Below the pieces are notes generated by a model that saw only the letters and a list, made by a program, of their open reading frames with translations, was not told the origin of the DNA and made no database searches. From positions 124,001-188,000 of the forward strand of contig NZ_CP121634.1 in assembly GCF_029714945.1 (NCBI RefSeq): a DNA stretch of 64,000 bases, given 5' to 3'. This DNA comes from Bradyrhizobium sp. CIAT3101 (GTDB lineage: Bacteria; Pseudomonadota; Alphaproteobacteria; Rhizobiales; Xanthobacteraceae). Shown here piece by piece: positions 54,398-62,878 of the stretch. The position numbers and the translations under genes were made by a program. The stretch's first letter is position 1. Each line of letters starts with the position of its first letter.

Positions 54398-57082
54398 ATG
54401 AACGCGGATGCACTGATCATCGGCATCGACAAGTACGATCGCTCGGACATCCCGACGCTGCCCGGCTGCGTCAACGACGCGGTCGCGGCGGCGAAGTGGC
54501 TGATCTCGATAGGCGTCCCCCCAGCCCGCATCGTCGTCCATATCGCACCGATAGATGGCGCACAATTCCCGCCCGGTGTCGTCATACAGGCCGCCGACAT
54601 CGACACCATCTTGGCGTCGTTCGGAAAACTGGCCAAGGCCGGTCAAGGCGACAAGCTGTTCATCTTCATGTCGGGCCATGGAAAGTCAGTACCCGGCGCC
54701 GGTCCGGTCTTTCTCTGCCAGAACTATCTCGTCAATGACATCACCCGCGCGAATCTTAAGATCGATGAGTACATCGAGTGGTTTCAGAGCTGGAAGTACA
54801 AGGACCAATTCCTGTTCTACGATGCGTGCCAAGATACTACTGCGAGTATCGGGCAGATCAGCAGCGTTCAGGCACAGGGGCCTGACGCTCCTCCCGGCAG
54901 TTACAAGCCAGCCCCCGGCAACGCGCTGACGGCCTGTTATGCCTGTTCGGCAGGCGAGAGAGCATGGGCTGGGGATGGACGCGGCGTTCTCGTTCGGTAC
55001 TCCCTGGAAGAACTCAATCCGACGCTGTGGGCGAAGCTGCAGGCCGACGATCCCGAGCAGGACGCGATCCAGTATGACTGGACGACTGGAGCACGAACGG
55101 TCGATCTGGGCAGGCTTTTTACGAACATCATCTCGGTCAAGATCTCTCAAGCGGCGGCCGGCGCTCAGAAATTTCAAACGCCCTTCTGCAAACCCCATGG
55201 CAGGGCTCTGATCGATGGCTTCTCGCCCATCGTGGAGCTACCCCCCCTACCTACAGCCGCAGTCACGGTCGATGTCGATCCGGCCGTCGCGGTCGGCGAC
55301 GTACGCTCGATCAGGCTGCAATCCCAGCTTATCCCGCGCGATTGTTTCATGCCCACGAAGGGCGTTCCCTTGAGGATACCTGTCACGCTGCAGTTTCCCC
55401 TACAGGATCTGATCAATGCCGGTTGCACCGTCGCTCGCGAAAGCGCTTGGAAGGCGGTGAACGTGCCTCTGCAGCAGAGACTCGGGAATCCGACCGCCGA
55501 CATCATTTTTCAATTGAGGCAGCCGCCTCCCGTTGCCCCAAAGGGCACCGATGGATCGGACGAGATCAACATCGTGGTGGGTCCTGGTCCGGGAGGTGGG
55601 CCCATGTCGGCGGAAATCGCCAAGCAACTCAGTCCCGTCGGAGAAATAGGCGGAGCGAAACTTCCGCCGAACTTGACGTTCAGGAAGGACGCCAACGGGC
55701 CATCACTCACATTCAATCGTATCGAGGACACTTCGATCCGCGATGCGCACGAGATCGCGATCGATTGGCTGAAGATCCTGAGACGCGAGAGCCCGGGCGA
55801 AGGCGGTCGCGTGATCATGTCACCGTTCGGACAACCCAAGAACGCCGAGCCGAACGTCCATTTCGATTTTGACAAATCAGGCGCCGCACTGCTCGGCGGC
55901 TTTCTGAAGGACGACGAGTGCGTGACCTTGGAGAGCTTCTCCGACGAAATGCCCTCCCGCAAGATGTCGCTCCAGGACCTGGAAGATCATCCGATCGAAT
56001 TGCTCGCTCCCGGCCAGTACCGGATGACTATCGATCTCCCCTGGGGCCGTTGGACCAGAAGACTGAGGGTCGGCGTTAAGGCCGACACAGTGCAGTTGCC
56101 GCAGGAGATCGGCCTCGAGCCCCTCCGCAATCGCTACCGGCGCGATGATGTCTTCGGCCCGGAACTGGTACGACCCGACGAGCCCGACCTCACCAACGCG
56201 ACCGTGACCCCGATTGCGGTTCGGAATAAGGACCAATTCGAAATTTGGGTGCTTCCGGCCCTGACAACGCCCGTCGCCGTACTCGAGACGGAAGGCGGAG
56301 TTCGCGCCGAGCCCTATTCGGAAACTTCCCTGAGGGAGTGGGACGAGCTTCTGACGGTAGGACGATTAAACATAGCGGATCCCGCGGGACTGATTAAAAG
56401 ACTGAACGGCAAGATTCCCGGCGGAACCGCGGAGGACTTTACTCTACTCGCAATCGCTGCCGCATACGCCGAGTATGATCGGCAAAACTGGTCCGGCCTT
56501 TTGGCAATCCTCGATACGATTGAAGAAAGCACGCTTCGCTTCCAAGATATCGGGCTGCTTAAACTGGCGGCGGAAATCGAGCAGAACAGGATCGTCGGGA
56601 ACGAACGCGAGCACGCTATCTACATCAGCTTCGGCCGTCTTTTCGAGAAGCCTCCCGTCTTCCGTTGGGGCGTTACGTTGCTCGCCGATCTCGCGAGACA
56701 AGCAGGCATCGAGAGACTGCCCCGGTGGGCAGTCGTCATCGACCCGTCTTCGGTCATAACCTTAATCCGCTGGAAAAATCTCGGGCTTCCGACCTCTTGG
56801 TTCGCGGAGTCTCGCAATCGTCGTATTCGCATTTTGGGCGACGTCCACGACGAGCGATCGACGTCGCCGCATTATCTGGAAGTCGGATGGTTGCCGAATC
56901 TCGACCAAAGAGTGGAGGAGTCGGAGGCCAGACGGCGAATGGTCCTGGGCGAGATCGGAGCGAGCGAGGCGGAAGATCAAACCGCCGCGCTTCAGAAGCA
57001 GAAGCAGATGCTCGAGCAACTCGTCGAAGACGAGGACGCCGAACGGGTGCAGACGCGAGACTTCGACGAGTCGACATGGTAA
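54398..57082 (+). CDS. Caspase-family (peptidase C14) protein with long C-terminal region
   Basis: 894 aa. The N-terminal 250 residues are a caspase/metacaspase-type domain: ALIIGIDKYDRSDIPTLPGC, the His in FIFMSGHGKSVPG (His94) and the Cys in FLFYDACQDTTASI (Cys144), an intact catalytic dyad. The rest (about 300-894) has beta-rich segments and ends in a charged Glu/Arg/Gln-rich helix (SEAEDQTAALQKQKQMLEQL); no domain is recognised. It starts five bases after the hydrolase stop (or overlaps it if the GTG at 54392 is used). The role is probably proteolytic activation of a partner, or cell death, by analogy to caspase-containing conflict operons. Confidence 0.85.
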   Translation: MNADALIIGIDKYDRSDIPTLPGCVNDAVAAAKWLISIGVPPARIVVHIAPIDGAQFPPGVVIQAADIDTILASFGKLAKAGQGDKLFIFMSGHGKSVPGAGPVFLCQNYLVNDITRANLKIDEYIEWFQSWKYKDQFLFYDACQDTTASIGQISSVQAQGPDAPPGSYKPAPGNALTACYACSAGERAWAGDGRGVLVRYSLEELNPTLWAKLQADDPEQDAIQYDWTTGARTVDLGRLFTNIISVKISQAAAGAQKFQTPFCKPHGRALIDGFSPIVELPPLPTAAVTVDVDPAVAVGDVRSIRLQSQLIPRDCFMPTKGVPLRIPVTLQFPLQDLINAGCTVARESAWKAVNVPLQQRLGNPTADIIFQLRQPPPVAPKGTDGSDEINIVVGPGPGGGPMSAEIAKQLSPVGEIGGAKLPPNLTFRKDANGPSLTFNRIEDTSIRDAHEIAIDWLKILRRESPGEGGRVIMSPFGQPKNAEPNVHFDFDKSGAALLGGFLKDDECVTLESFSDEMPSRKMSLQDLEDHPIELLAPGQYRMTIDLPWGRWTRRLRVGVKADTVQLPQEIGLEPLRNRYRRDDVFGPELVRPDEPDLTNATVTPIAVRNKDQFEIWVLPALTTPVAVLETEGGVRAEPYSETSLREWDELLTVGRLNIADPAGLIKRLNGKIPGGTAEDFTLLAIAAAYAEYDRQNWSGLLAILDTIEESTLRFQDIGLLKLAAEIEQNRIVGNEREHAIYISFGRLFEKPPVFRWGVTLLADLARQAGIERLPRWAVVIDPSSVITLIRWKNLGLPTSWFAESRNRRIRILGDVHDERSTSPHYLEVGWLPNLDQRVEESEARRRMVLGEIGASEAEDQTAALQKQKQMLEQLVEDEDAERVQTRDFDESTW

Positions 57083-57187
57083 TCGCGGATGCAGCAGCCC
57101 TATCCAAATTCGTGTCAACGATCGTGTTCTATGATCGTCTAGCTCCGTAGGGCCGACGCTCCAGCCCAAACTCTCGGACAGGCCGCG

Positions 57188-57700
57188 ATGGTCACCGAGC
57201 CGAAGAAAAAGGTCTCTAGAAAGGCAAAGCGCCGGCACAAGCCGACGGAGGAGATCATTGACTACATCGTCGAGATCGAAAACTGGGATTTCACCTATTG
57301 GCTGGCGCTCAACACCCTTCGTAACGCACTCGATCCCTATCACGAGCACCGGCACGTGGAGATCAAGGGCCGGCTTCTGCTGCCAACCGGGTTGAAGACC
57401 GACCACATGGAGGTGTCGCTGTTTCCGTCAATCAGCCTGGAGGAGGAGCGTCGGAAGGAGCTCAAACCGATCGCCGTCGGAGCGATCGAGGTCTATCCGG
57501 AACGATTGGTTGCGAGTTTAAGCATCCCGTCGGACGCGCTGACGCCAATTCTCCAGATGCTGATCGCCGGGCGCCTGAAGTTCGTCGTCATGCGAGGATC
57601 GAAATTCCGCTACCGGAGCGCTCGTCTGCATAGCTACAGCCTGGGCACGAAGCTCGAGGAAGACGAAAATCCGGAAGTCGTACTAGGCCCGGAAGGATAG
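57188..57700 (+). CDS. Hypothetical protein
   Basis: 170 aa. The N-terminus is basic (KKKVSRKAKRRHKPTEEI), followed by a compact alpha/beta region with LFPSISLEEERRKELKPIAV and SIPSDALTPILQMLIAGRLK. No signal peptide or membrane segment. I do not recognise a family. It lies 105 bp after the caspase-like gene and may belong to the same accessory block. Confidence 0.6.
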   Translation: MVTEPKKKVSRKAKRRHKPTEEIIDYIVEIENWDFTYWLALNTLRNALDPYHEHRHVEIKGRLLLPTGLKTDHMEVSLFPSISLEEERRKELKPIAVGAIEVYPERLVASLSIPSDALTPILQMLIAGRLKFVVMRGSKFRYRSARLHSYSLGTKLEEDENPEVVLGPEG

Positions 57701-57902
57701 CGCCAACGTGAGCCGACCGAGCAGGGCCTCGACTTTGGCTTAAGACGCAGCCGCTTTGAGGGACGGTCTCGCCCTGCATGGGTCTCGAGGTCTCGAACAA
57801 GAAATCGTCTGAAGGCAAGCGCCTCCAAAGCAGCCTCGCTCACACTCGAACTCCTAAATTAGTGCAGATTAACGGTAAGCTCGCGAGTTCCCAGGAGGGT
57901 GA

Positions 57903-58244
57903 ATGATGCCCCGCAAATCCGACCCGAGGGTGGGCGAGCTGTTCCATCACGTGCGCCAGGCGGTGAATATCCTGGAAGACCTCCTAACCCAACCGGCCGC
58001 TACAGCAGAACCGCCGCCGAAGGTTGAGGCGAAGCCACCCCAAAGGGAGCTTCCCGTACCGGCAATCCCGGACAAGCTCGCATATTCCATGAAGGAGGTC
58101 ATCAAGCTCGCCGACGCGAGCCGGAGTATGTTGTACAGGGAGATCAACGAAGGCAAGCTGCGTGCTGTGAAACGAGGCAATCGAACCCTTATCCTATCGG
58201 CTGATCTGCGAGACTGGATCGCCAGGTGGCCGACCTCTAGATAG
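57903..58244 (+). CDS. Excisionase-like helix-turn-helix protein
   Basis: 113 aa. The C-terminal half is a MerR/excisionase-type winged helix used for DNA binding: LAYSMKEVIKLADASRSMLY followed by REINEGKLRAVKRGNRTLIL and the wing SADLRDWIARWP. The N-terminal half has a short helix and a Pro/Ala linker. AGGAGG precedes the start; an adjacent ATG at 57906 is equally good. Such proteins occur in integrative elements as recombination directionality factors and also as small regulators. No integrase is next to it in the window. Confidence 0.75.
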   Translation: MMPRKSDPRVGELFHHVRQAVNILEDLLTQPAATAEPPPKVEAKPPQRELPVPAIPDKLAYSMKEVIKLADASRSMLYREINEGKLRAVKRGNRTLILSADLRDWIARWPTSR

Positions 58245-58265
58245 GAGAATTCGGCGCCGTCTGTT

Positions 58266-58550
58266 GTGTTCGATCGCGCGGCACACCAACGTGCAGTAGG
58301 CTTCCGCGCAGAGCAGCGTGCCAGGCTTCAATCACTAAGCCGACTGCACCTGCGGATGGTTCGTGAACTAGGTCGCATGTCGCGCTCCGATCGGGCGCGG
58401 TTGGTCTTCGGCAAGCATCGCCTCGAAGCAATAAGTGTCCTGAAGTGCGAGTCGGCCGGGTCAATCGCTGGCTGCTACGTCAATCCGAACGCGAGCTGCC
58501 CTGTCTGCTATGCCGCTGTCTGGCGGCTGATGGGCTGGGGACGACAATCG
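58266..58550 (+). pseudogene. Truncated Cys-rich protein fragment
   Basis: The frame begins near 58266 and contains AISVLKCESAGSIAGCYVNP followed by NASCPVCYAAV, which resembles the start of small zinc-ribbon proteins whose next segment normally includes a second Cys pair. After about 58540 the frame continues into sequence with no conserved features and overlaps the opposite-strand exonuclease gene. It is best read as a frame-shifted or truncated remnant. Confidence is low, because the intact family is remembered rather than checked. Confidence 0.35.
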
Positions 58551-58583
58551 CCAGCGCCGCAATCGACGACAGCCTATCGCGCC

Positions 58584-59480
58584 TTACGCTCGGACCGAAA
58601 ACCGGTCGAATGCCGTCAGGACCCGCAAGCGCGGCTCTACTTCACCAAGATAAATCTCGGCCTTGAGAAACGCGATTTCGTCGTCCAGCTTGCTTTCGTC
58701 GACGTCGACGTACCATGACCTCGGTCTGCCATCGTTGCCGTCGCTCCAACGATAGCCGCGCCGCTTGAGTGCGTCTTTGAGCTCGAACGGCGACTGCTCG
58801 GCCCACACTCGCATCTTCTTTTTGCGGGCCTGCTCGAGCAGGATGCCAAGCGCCGGTGCGCCGGCTGTCGACAGTTCGAACGCAAGGATCTCGAGGAGAG
58901 CGTGGCAATCGTCAACCGCCCTGTGAGCCTGATGAAAGAAACCGACGCCGTTCAGCAGGTAGCCGAGGCGCGAGCCCTCGAAACCGTGCTTTCGCCAATC
59001 GATCTCGGTCGCCGAACACCCCCAAGCTTTCCGCTGGAATACCGGCCAGTAGCGTTCGGCAAATTTGCGGTCGAAGCCGGCATTGTGGGCGATTACGATT
59101 ACGGCATCTTCTGCGAACGATGATACCGCTGCCTCGTCTATCCGATGGCCCGCGACCATTTCGTTCGTGATCCCGGTGAGTGCGATTACGTCCGGCGGGA
59201 TCGGCTCGGACGGCTCATTGAACGATGAGAAGACATCCCTGACGGCCGCGATACGACCGTCGGGTAGGTAGTCGAACTTGACCATTCCGAGTTCGATGAT
59301 CTCGTCCTTCTGCTGGTCCAGGCCGGTCGTCTCCACGTCGAGCAGGATGGCTGTCTTTGTGCTTTGACCTGTGATCCGAGCGGAAGTCTCGCGGTGAACC
59401 AAGCGCCGAAGGACGCGGTAGTCAGCGGATTTGGTCAACCTTTCGGCCATCGCGGCCAAACTTAAGTCAGCTTCGAGCAT
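58584..59480 (-). CDS. DnaQ-like 3'-5' exonuclease (DEDDh)
   Basis: 298 aa. The DEDDh domain lies at about 42-205: motif I AILLDVETTGLDQ, motif II VIVIAHNAGFDRKF, motif III HQAHRAVDDCHALLEIL with the catalytic His and Asp. The last 90 residues (KKMRVWAEQSPFELKDALKR, ending near FDRFSVRA) form a C-terminal region that in similar proteins binds nucleic acid; the role here is unknown. It follows the polymerase IV gene by 66 bp on the same strand, so it may proofread or trim DNA ends in the same repair response. Confidence 0.88.
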   Translation of the reverse strand: MLEADLSLAAMAERLTKSADYRVLRRLVHRETSARITGQSTKTAILLDVETTGLDQQKDEIIELGMVKFDYLPDGRIAAVRDVFSSFNEPSEPIPPDVIALTGITNEMVAGHRIDEAAVSSFAEDAVIVIAHNAGFDRKFAERYWPVFQRKAWGCSATEIDWRKHGFEGSRLGYLLNGVGFFHQAHRAVDDCHALLEILAFELSTAGAPALGILLEQARKKKMRVWAEQSPFELKDALKRRGYRWSDGNDGRPRSWYVDVDESKLDDEIAFLKAEIYLGEVEPRLRVLTAFDRFSVRA

Positions 59481-59546
59481 ACGATTCTTACTGCCCCTCT
59501 GATACCTGCGCAGCGGTTTTGGCGAGCGCCGTGAATCTATTCCGGA

Positions 59547-60650
59547 TCAAAGTCCGAAATCCAGTTGCGGCTCCGCACCATTTCCGACCTGCAAGGACGA
59601 CAGTGACACCCCCAAAAGCCGAACCGGCTTCGGAAAGGGCATGTTGTCCTGCAGCAGGCCGATGGCCACTTCGGCGAGGCCATCGCGGTTGGCGACAGCC
59701 GAAGAGACGGACCGGCTGCGCGTGATGATCTCGAAGTCGGCAAACTTCACTTTGAGCGTCACCGTTCGGGCACGCGTGCCGGCCGATTCGCAATGTCGCC
59801 AGACCTTGTCGATCAGCGGTTCAAGCTCGGCGATCAGGACCTCGGCTTCGGTAAGGTCGGTCGAGAACGTATTCTCCGCGCCCACGGATTTCCGGGTGCG
59901 GTTGGCTCGAACAGGCCGTTCGTCGACACCGCGCGAAATCCAATAGTAGTACGAGCCCGACTTGCCGAAGTTCGCGTTCATGAACTCCAGCGTCTGGTTG
60001 CGCATGTCGAGACCGGTGAATATGCCCAAGGCGTTCATCTTAGCGCTCGTTGCGGGTCCTATTCCGTGGAATTTGCCGACAGGAAGCGTCTCCACGAAGG
60101 CCGGCCCCATCTCCGGCGAGATGACGAACTGCCCATTGGGCTTGCGGTGATCGGAAGCGAGCTTCGCCAGAAATTTGTTATAGGAAATGCCGGCCGAAGC
60201 GTTGAGGCCGGTCTCCGCCTTGATCTTCTCGCGGATGCGCAATGCGATGTCCCTGGCGAGTGGGATGCCTTGAATATTTTCGGTGACGTCCAGATAGGCC
60301 TCGTCGAGCGACAGAGGTTCGATGATCGTTGTGTGCTCGGCGAAGATCTCCCGTATTTGCCGGCTGATCGCCTTGTAGACCTCGAAGCGCGGCCTGACGA
60401 AGATCAGGTCGGGACATTGTCGCTTCGCGGTCACTGAGGGCATCGCAGAGCGAACCCCAAATTTGCGGGCTTCGTAGCTCGCGGCCGCCACGACCCCGCG
60501 CTCTGCCGAGCCGCCCACCGCGACCGGCTTTCCGCACAGGTCCGGATTATCGCGCTGTTCCACGGACGCATAGAACGCATCCATGTCGATATGGATGATC
60601 TTGCGGTCGAACGCGTTCGAGTCGCCTTGCTCTGAATCGGACCGGACCAT
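59547..60650 (-). CDS. dinB: DNA polymerase IV (Y-family)
   Basis: 367 aa translesion DNA polymerase. Palm motifs HIDMDAFYASVEQRDNP and PLSLDEAYLDVT hold the catalytic acidic residues. The helix-hairpin-helix region PVGKFHGIGPATSAKMNALG binds DNA, and the little-finger domain follows (KSVGAENTFSTDLTEAEVLI). The length is normal. It is part of a same-strand repair cluster downstream of a LexA-type box at 62748-62762, with about 50 bp to the small gene upstream. Damage-induced expression is therefore likely, though no box lies directly before this gene. Confidence 0.95.
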   Translation of the reverse strand: MVRSDSEQGDSNAFDRKIIHIDMDAFYASVEQRDNPDLCGKPVAVGGSAERGVVAAASYEARKFGVRSAMPSVTAKRQCPDLIFVRPRFEVYKAISRQIREIFAEHTTIIEPLSLDEAYLDVTENIQGIPLARDIALRIREKIKAETGLNASAGISYNKFLAKLASDHRKPNGQFVISPEMGPAFVETLPVGKFHGIGPATSAKMNALGIFTGLDMRNQTLEFMNANFGKSGSYYYWISRGVDERPVRANRTRKSVGAENTFSTDLTEAEVLIAELEPLIDKVWRHCESAGTRARTVTLKVKFADFEIITRSRSVSSAVANRDGLAEVAIGLLQDNMPFPKPVRLLGVSLSSLQVGNGAEPQLDFGL

Positions 60651-60698
60651 CCCTACATTATAGACGTTCGCCGTCCAGCCGTCGCAGCCTAGACCAAG

Positions 60699-60962
60699 TC
60701 ATTTGGGTGGACACTCGGGGCAGGTATCGCCGACCGAATCCAAAAGCTCTGTGATCGCATCTGTGGCTTCGTCGGGAGAAACGTCTGCCGGCGGATCCCG
60801 ACGAGCGATATCATAGGCCCGATCGCGGGCGTGCGGGTCGGCGCGATCCTGCATCCAACTGTGCTCTTCGCATTCGCGGATAGCGCCCGCCTCCTGCAGC
60901 ACGGAGGTCGCCCAGCCGCACAGCGTCCGGATCGCCGGCCGTCTCTCCTTGGTCATCAGCAT
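60699..60962 (-). CDS. Hypothetical protein upstream of dinB
   Basis: 87 aa from the ATG at 60962, which has a GGGAG site eight bases upstream; the longer frame reaches into a region without conserved residues. The sequence is Glu/Asp/Arg-rich (RDRAYDIARRDPPADVSPDE) and ends GDTCPECPPK with a CxxC. No family is recognised. It is packed 48 bp before dinB. Confidence 0.5.
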   Translation of the reverse strand: MLMTKERRPAIRTLCGWATSVLQEAGAIRECEEHSWMQDRADPHARDRAYDIARRDPPADVSPDEATDAITELLDSVGDTCPECPPK

Positions 60963-61131
60963 CGAGATCGCTCCCGCCGGACGAATCCTTGTGCCGCCCG
61001 CATCGTTCCCGGCAGTTAGCACAGGGCAGGGATTCGAAATCGCTGGAGCCGCCGCTTGTCCACCTGTTCCGCCGCGCTTTGCGCAGCCGCGAACTCCAAT
61101 GTGGCAGCAGTTTGCTACCAAATTGCCTCGC

Positions 61132-61860
61132 TCACGCGGCCAGTGCCGGGTCTTCCTTCTCGCCCGTGGCGACGATCCGCAGCGCGCCGTCCGTGAGGGG
61201 CCGCTGCAGCGACTTCGCCTCATCCCAAGGGGCGCGGAGCCAAACTTCGTATTCCTCCGCCGTCGCCAGGATCACCGGCATTGCCTTGGGGTGGACGCGC
61301 TTGACCTCCGCGTTCGGCTCACAGGTGAGGAATCCGAAGACGTCGGTGGCGATCTCGCCTTCCTTCGCCTTGCGCACACTGGTCCAATTGGTCCACAGCC
61401 CGGCAAATGCGATCAGAGGCCGGGTCTCGTCCAGAGCGAACCAGACCGGCACTTTCCTGCCGTCGATCGTGTCGTACTCGGAAAACGACGTGAACGGCAC
61501 CAGGGAGCGATGCTCTGGTCCGAGCCATCGCTTCCAGTGGGTGCTGCCGACATTTCTGATGTTCGTCGTGCCGCCGTCCGGCTCCATCCGGAGCAATTCC
61601 TTGAAATCAACGGTCTTGCCCTTGGCCTGCAATTTCTCCGCGCGCTTCTTGGTTGCGTCCATCAGGGCCCGCTGCGAGCCCGGCATGCCCCAACGCGCCA
61701 TGACGATCTCGCGTCCCTCGGTACCGTTGCGCACGATCGGCGCGGGGTAGTCGGGAAAAATGCCTGGCATCGATGGCAGGTTGCCGACATTGCTGTTCAG
61801 CGCGCCGAACAGACGGCGGATCGCGTCGACGTTTTTTGTCATCGAGTAGAGATTGCACAC
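61132..61860 (-). CDS. Abasic-site processing protein (HMCES/YedK, SRAP family)
   Basis: 242 aa. SRAP proteins crosslink to abasic sites in single-stranded DNA through the N-terminal cysteine. The start is set at the GTG 61860 so that the protein begins M-C-N-L-Y-S with Cys2 exposed after Met removal; a TTG two codons upstream would hide it. Other landmarks: a catalytic Glu in VPFTSFSEYD, the helix after it, and the conserved His near RVHPKAMPVIL. It starts two bases after the stop of the preceding gene, so it is translated with it in a probable SOS-controlled operon. Confidence 0.9.
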   Translation of the reverse strand: MCNLYSMTKNVDAIRRLFGALNSNVGNLPSMPGIFPDYPAPIVRNGTEGREIVMARWGMPGSQRALMDATKKRAEKLQAKGKTVDFKELLRMEPDGGTTNIRNVGSTHWKRWLGPEHRSLVPFTSFSEYDTIDGRKVPVWFALDETRPLIAFAGLWTNWTSVRKAKEGEIATDVFGFLTCEPNAEVKRVHPKAMPVILATAEEYEVWLRAPWDEAKSLQRPLTDGALRIVATGEKEDPALAA

Positions 61861-61862
61861 GA

Positions 61863-62312
61863 TCAAGTCTCCTGAGCGGGCAGGCGGGGGCGCGACATCA
61901 GTTGCAGCAGCGTGGCAGACGGCCGACGGCCGGCCTTAGCACATTTGCTACAGCGGAGCCGACTGGCCAAGTCGTGGACAAATGTGGTCGGCGGATGAGG
62001 CAGCGCCGCCAAGTCGACGTTCCGTCGGGTCTTGCACCGCGAGCATTCGATCTCGAGCGAGGCGAAGCCCCCGTTGATGGCCCGGTCGACCGTCGGTGAT
62101 GGATCAATGGGCCCGCCATCTGCCCACATGCGCTCGTTCCAGGATTCGCAGAGCAGCTTGTCGGCCTGACGAATGAGAGCTTCGCCTTTGGCCCGGGCTT
62201 CGGCGGCCTGTCCAGCGAGGATCGTCGTCATCGCGCGTGCCCGGCCGAGCTCCTTGGTGAGCGCCTTGCGGTCTCCTCCGGAGAGAGGCGTCGGGTGATG
62301 TTTCGGTGCCAT
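61863..62312 (-). CDS. Zinc-ribbon protein in the SOS-type operon
   Basis: 149 aa. Helical N-terminus, then two Cys pairs: ECSRCKTRRNVDLAALP and LRCSKCAKAGRRPSATLL, forming a probable zinc ribbon (CxxC-n-CxxC). No catalytic motif is recognised. The stop lies two bases before the abasic-site protein gene. Its partner may be DNA or that protein. Common in rhizobia as far as I recall, but uncharacterised. Confidence 0.7.
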   Translation of the reverse strand: MAPKHHPTPLSGGDRKALTKELGRARAMTTILAGQAAEARAKGEALIRQADKLLCESWNERMWADGGPIDPSPTVDRAINGGFASLEIECSRCKTRRNVDLAALPHPPTTFVHDLASRLRCSKCAKAGRRPSATLLQLMSRPRLPAQET

Positions 62313-62342
62313 GGCAGCATCCAGTTCCGGACGCGCCGGCGA

Positions 62343-62738
62343 CTACTCGAACGCAGGCCAACAGCCATCTTCCTCATGGCGCCCGGTCCGCCGGGTGCAG
62401 GTATTGTCCAACAGCCGCTGTCCGACATCCTTCCAGAGCGCGTCCGGACCGTAGAGACGAGCGGCATCTGCCTTCTGGATCTCGACCACCCTGGCGCAGC
62501 GGCGGCAGCCCACCCGCAGAATATGTTGAGGAATTTGGCTCAGCCGCAGCCCCGCCCCGGATGGGACCGAGCGGGCCTCGGCGCGCGGGTCATCCAAGAG
62601 CGCCTCCCAGTATTCCTGCGGCAGATCATCGTCCGGAGCCAATCCTCGCTCCCGGGGCACGCTTTTGCGGACGAGAGCTGCCATCTTTTCCATTTGCTTT
62701 GGGGTCGGCATGCGCCAGCTCGCGGGTCGATCGATCAT
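62343..62738 (-). CDS. Cys-rich hypothetical protein, first gene after the LexA-type box
   Basis: 131 aa. The C-terminal half carries CRRCARVVEIQKADAARLYG and CTRRTGRHEEDGCWPAFE, again a likely zinc-binding CxxC-n-C set; the N-terminal half is helical and charged. It is the first gene of the minus-strand repair cluster: the GAAC-N7-GAAC box starts 10 bp upstream of its start codon. No family is recognised. Confidence 0.65.
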   Translation of the reverse strand: MIDRPASWRMPTPKQMEKMAALVRKSVPRERGLAPDDDLPQEYWEALLDDPRAEARSVPSGAGLRLSQIPQHILRVGCRRCARVVEIQKADAARLYGPDALWKDVGQRLLDNTCTRRTGRHEEDGCWPAFE

Positions 62739-62747
62739 GTCCGATTA

Positions 62748-62762
62748 GAACATAACAAGAAC
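62748..62762 (-). promoter_or_regulatory. LexA-type SOS box (GTTC-N7-GTTC)
   Basis: On the minus strand the sequence is GTTCTTGTTATGTTC, exactly the direct-repeat LexA box GTTC-N7-GTTC of Rhizobiaceae and Bradyrhizobium-type alphaproteobacteria. It ends 10 bp before the first gene of the minus-strand cluster that holds the abasic-site protein and dinB. Confidence 0.8.
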
Positions 62763-62878
62763 AGAAGAGTCGAGTCCTCGACCGAAAATTTGGGCCTTAT
62801 GGCGAGGCAGCGGTTGTCGGAACCATGGTCAGCCGTTCGTCTTGAATCCAGGCCGTCTCGAACCGGAGTTCTGCGTAC

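Noticed and set aside
57118..57138. Hairpin ACGATC...GATCGT as terminator of the caspase operon
   Set aside because: Only 6 bp of stem, no T run afterwards; too weak to list.
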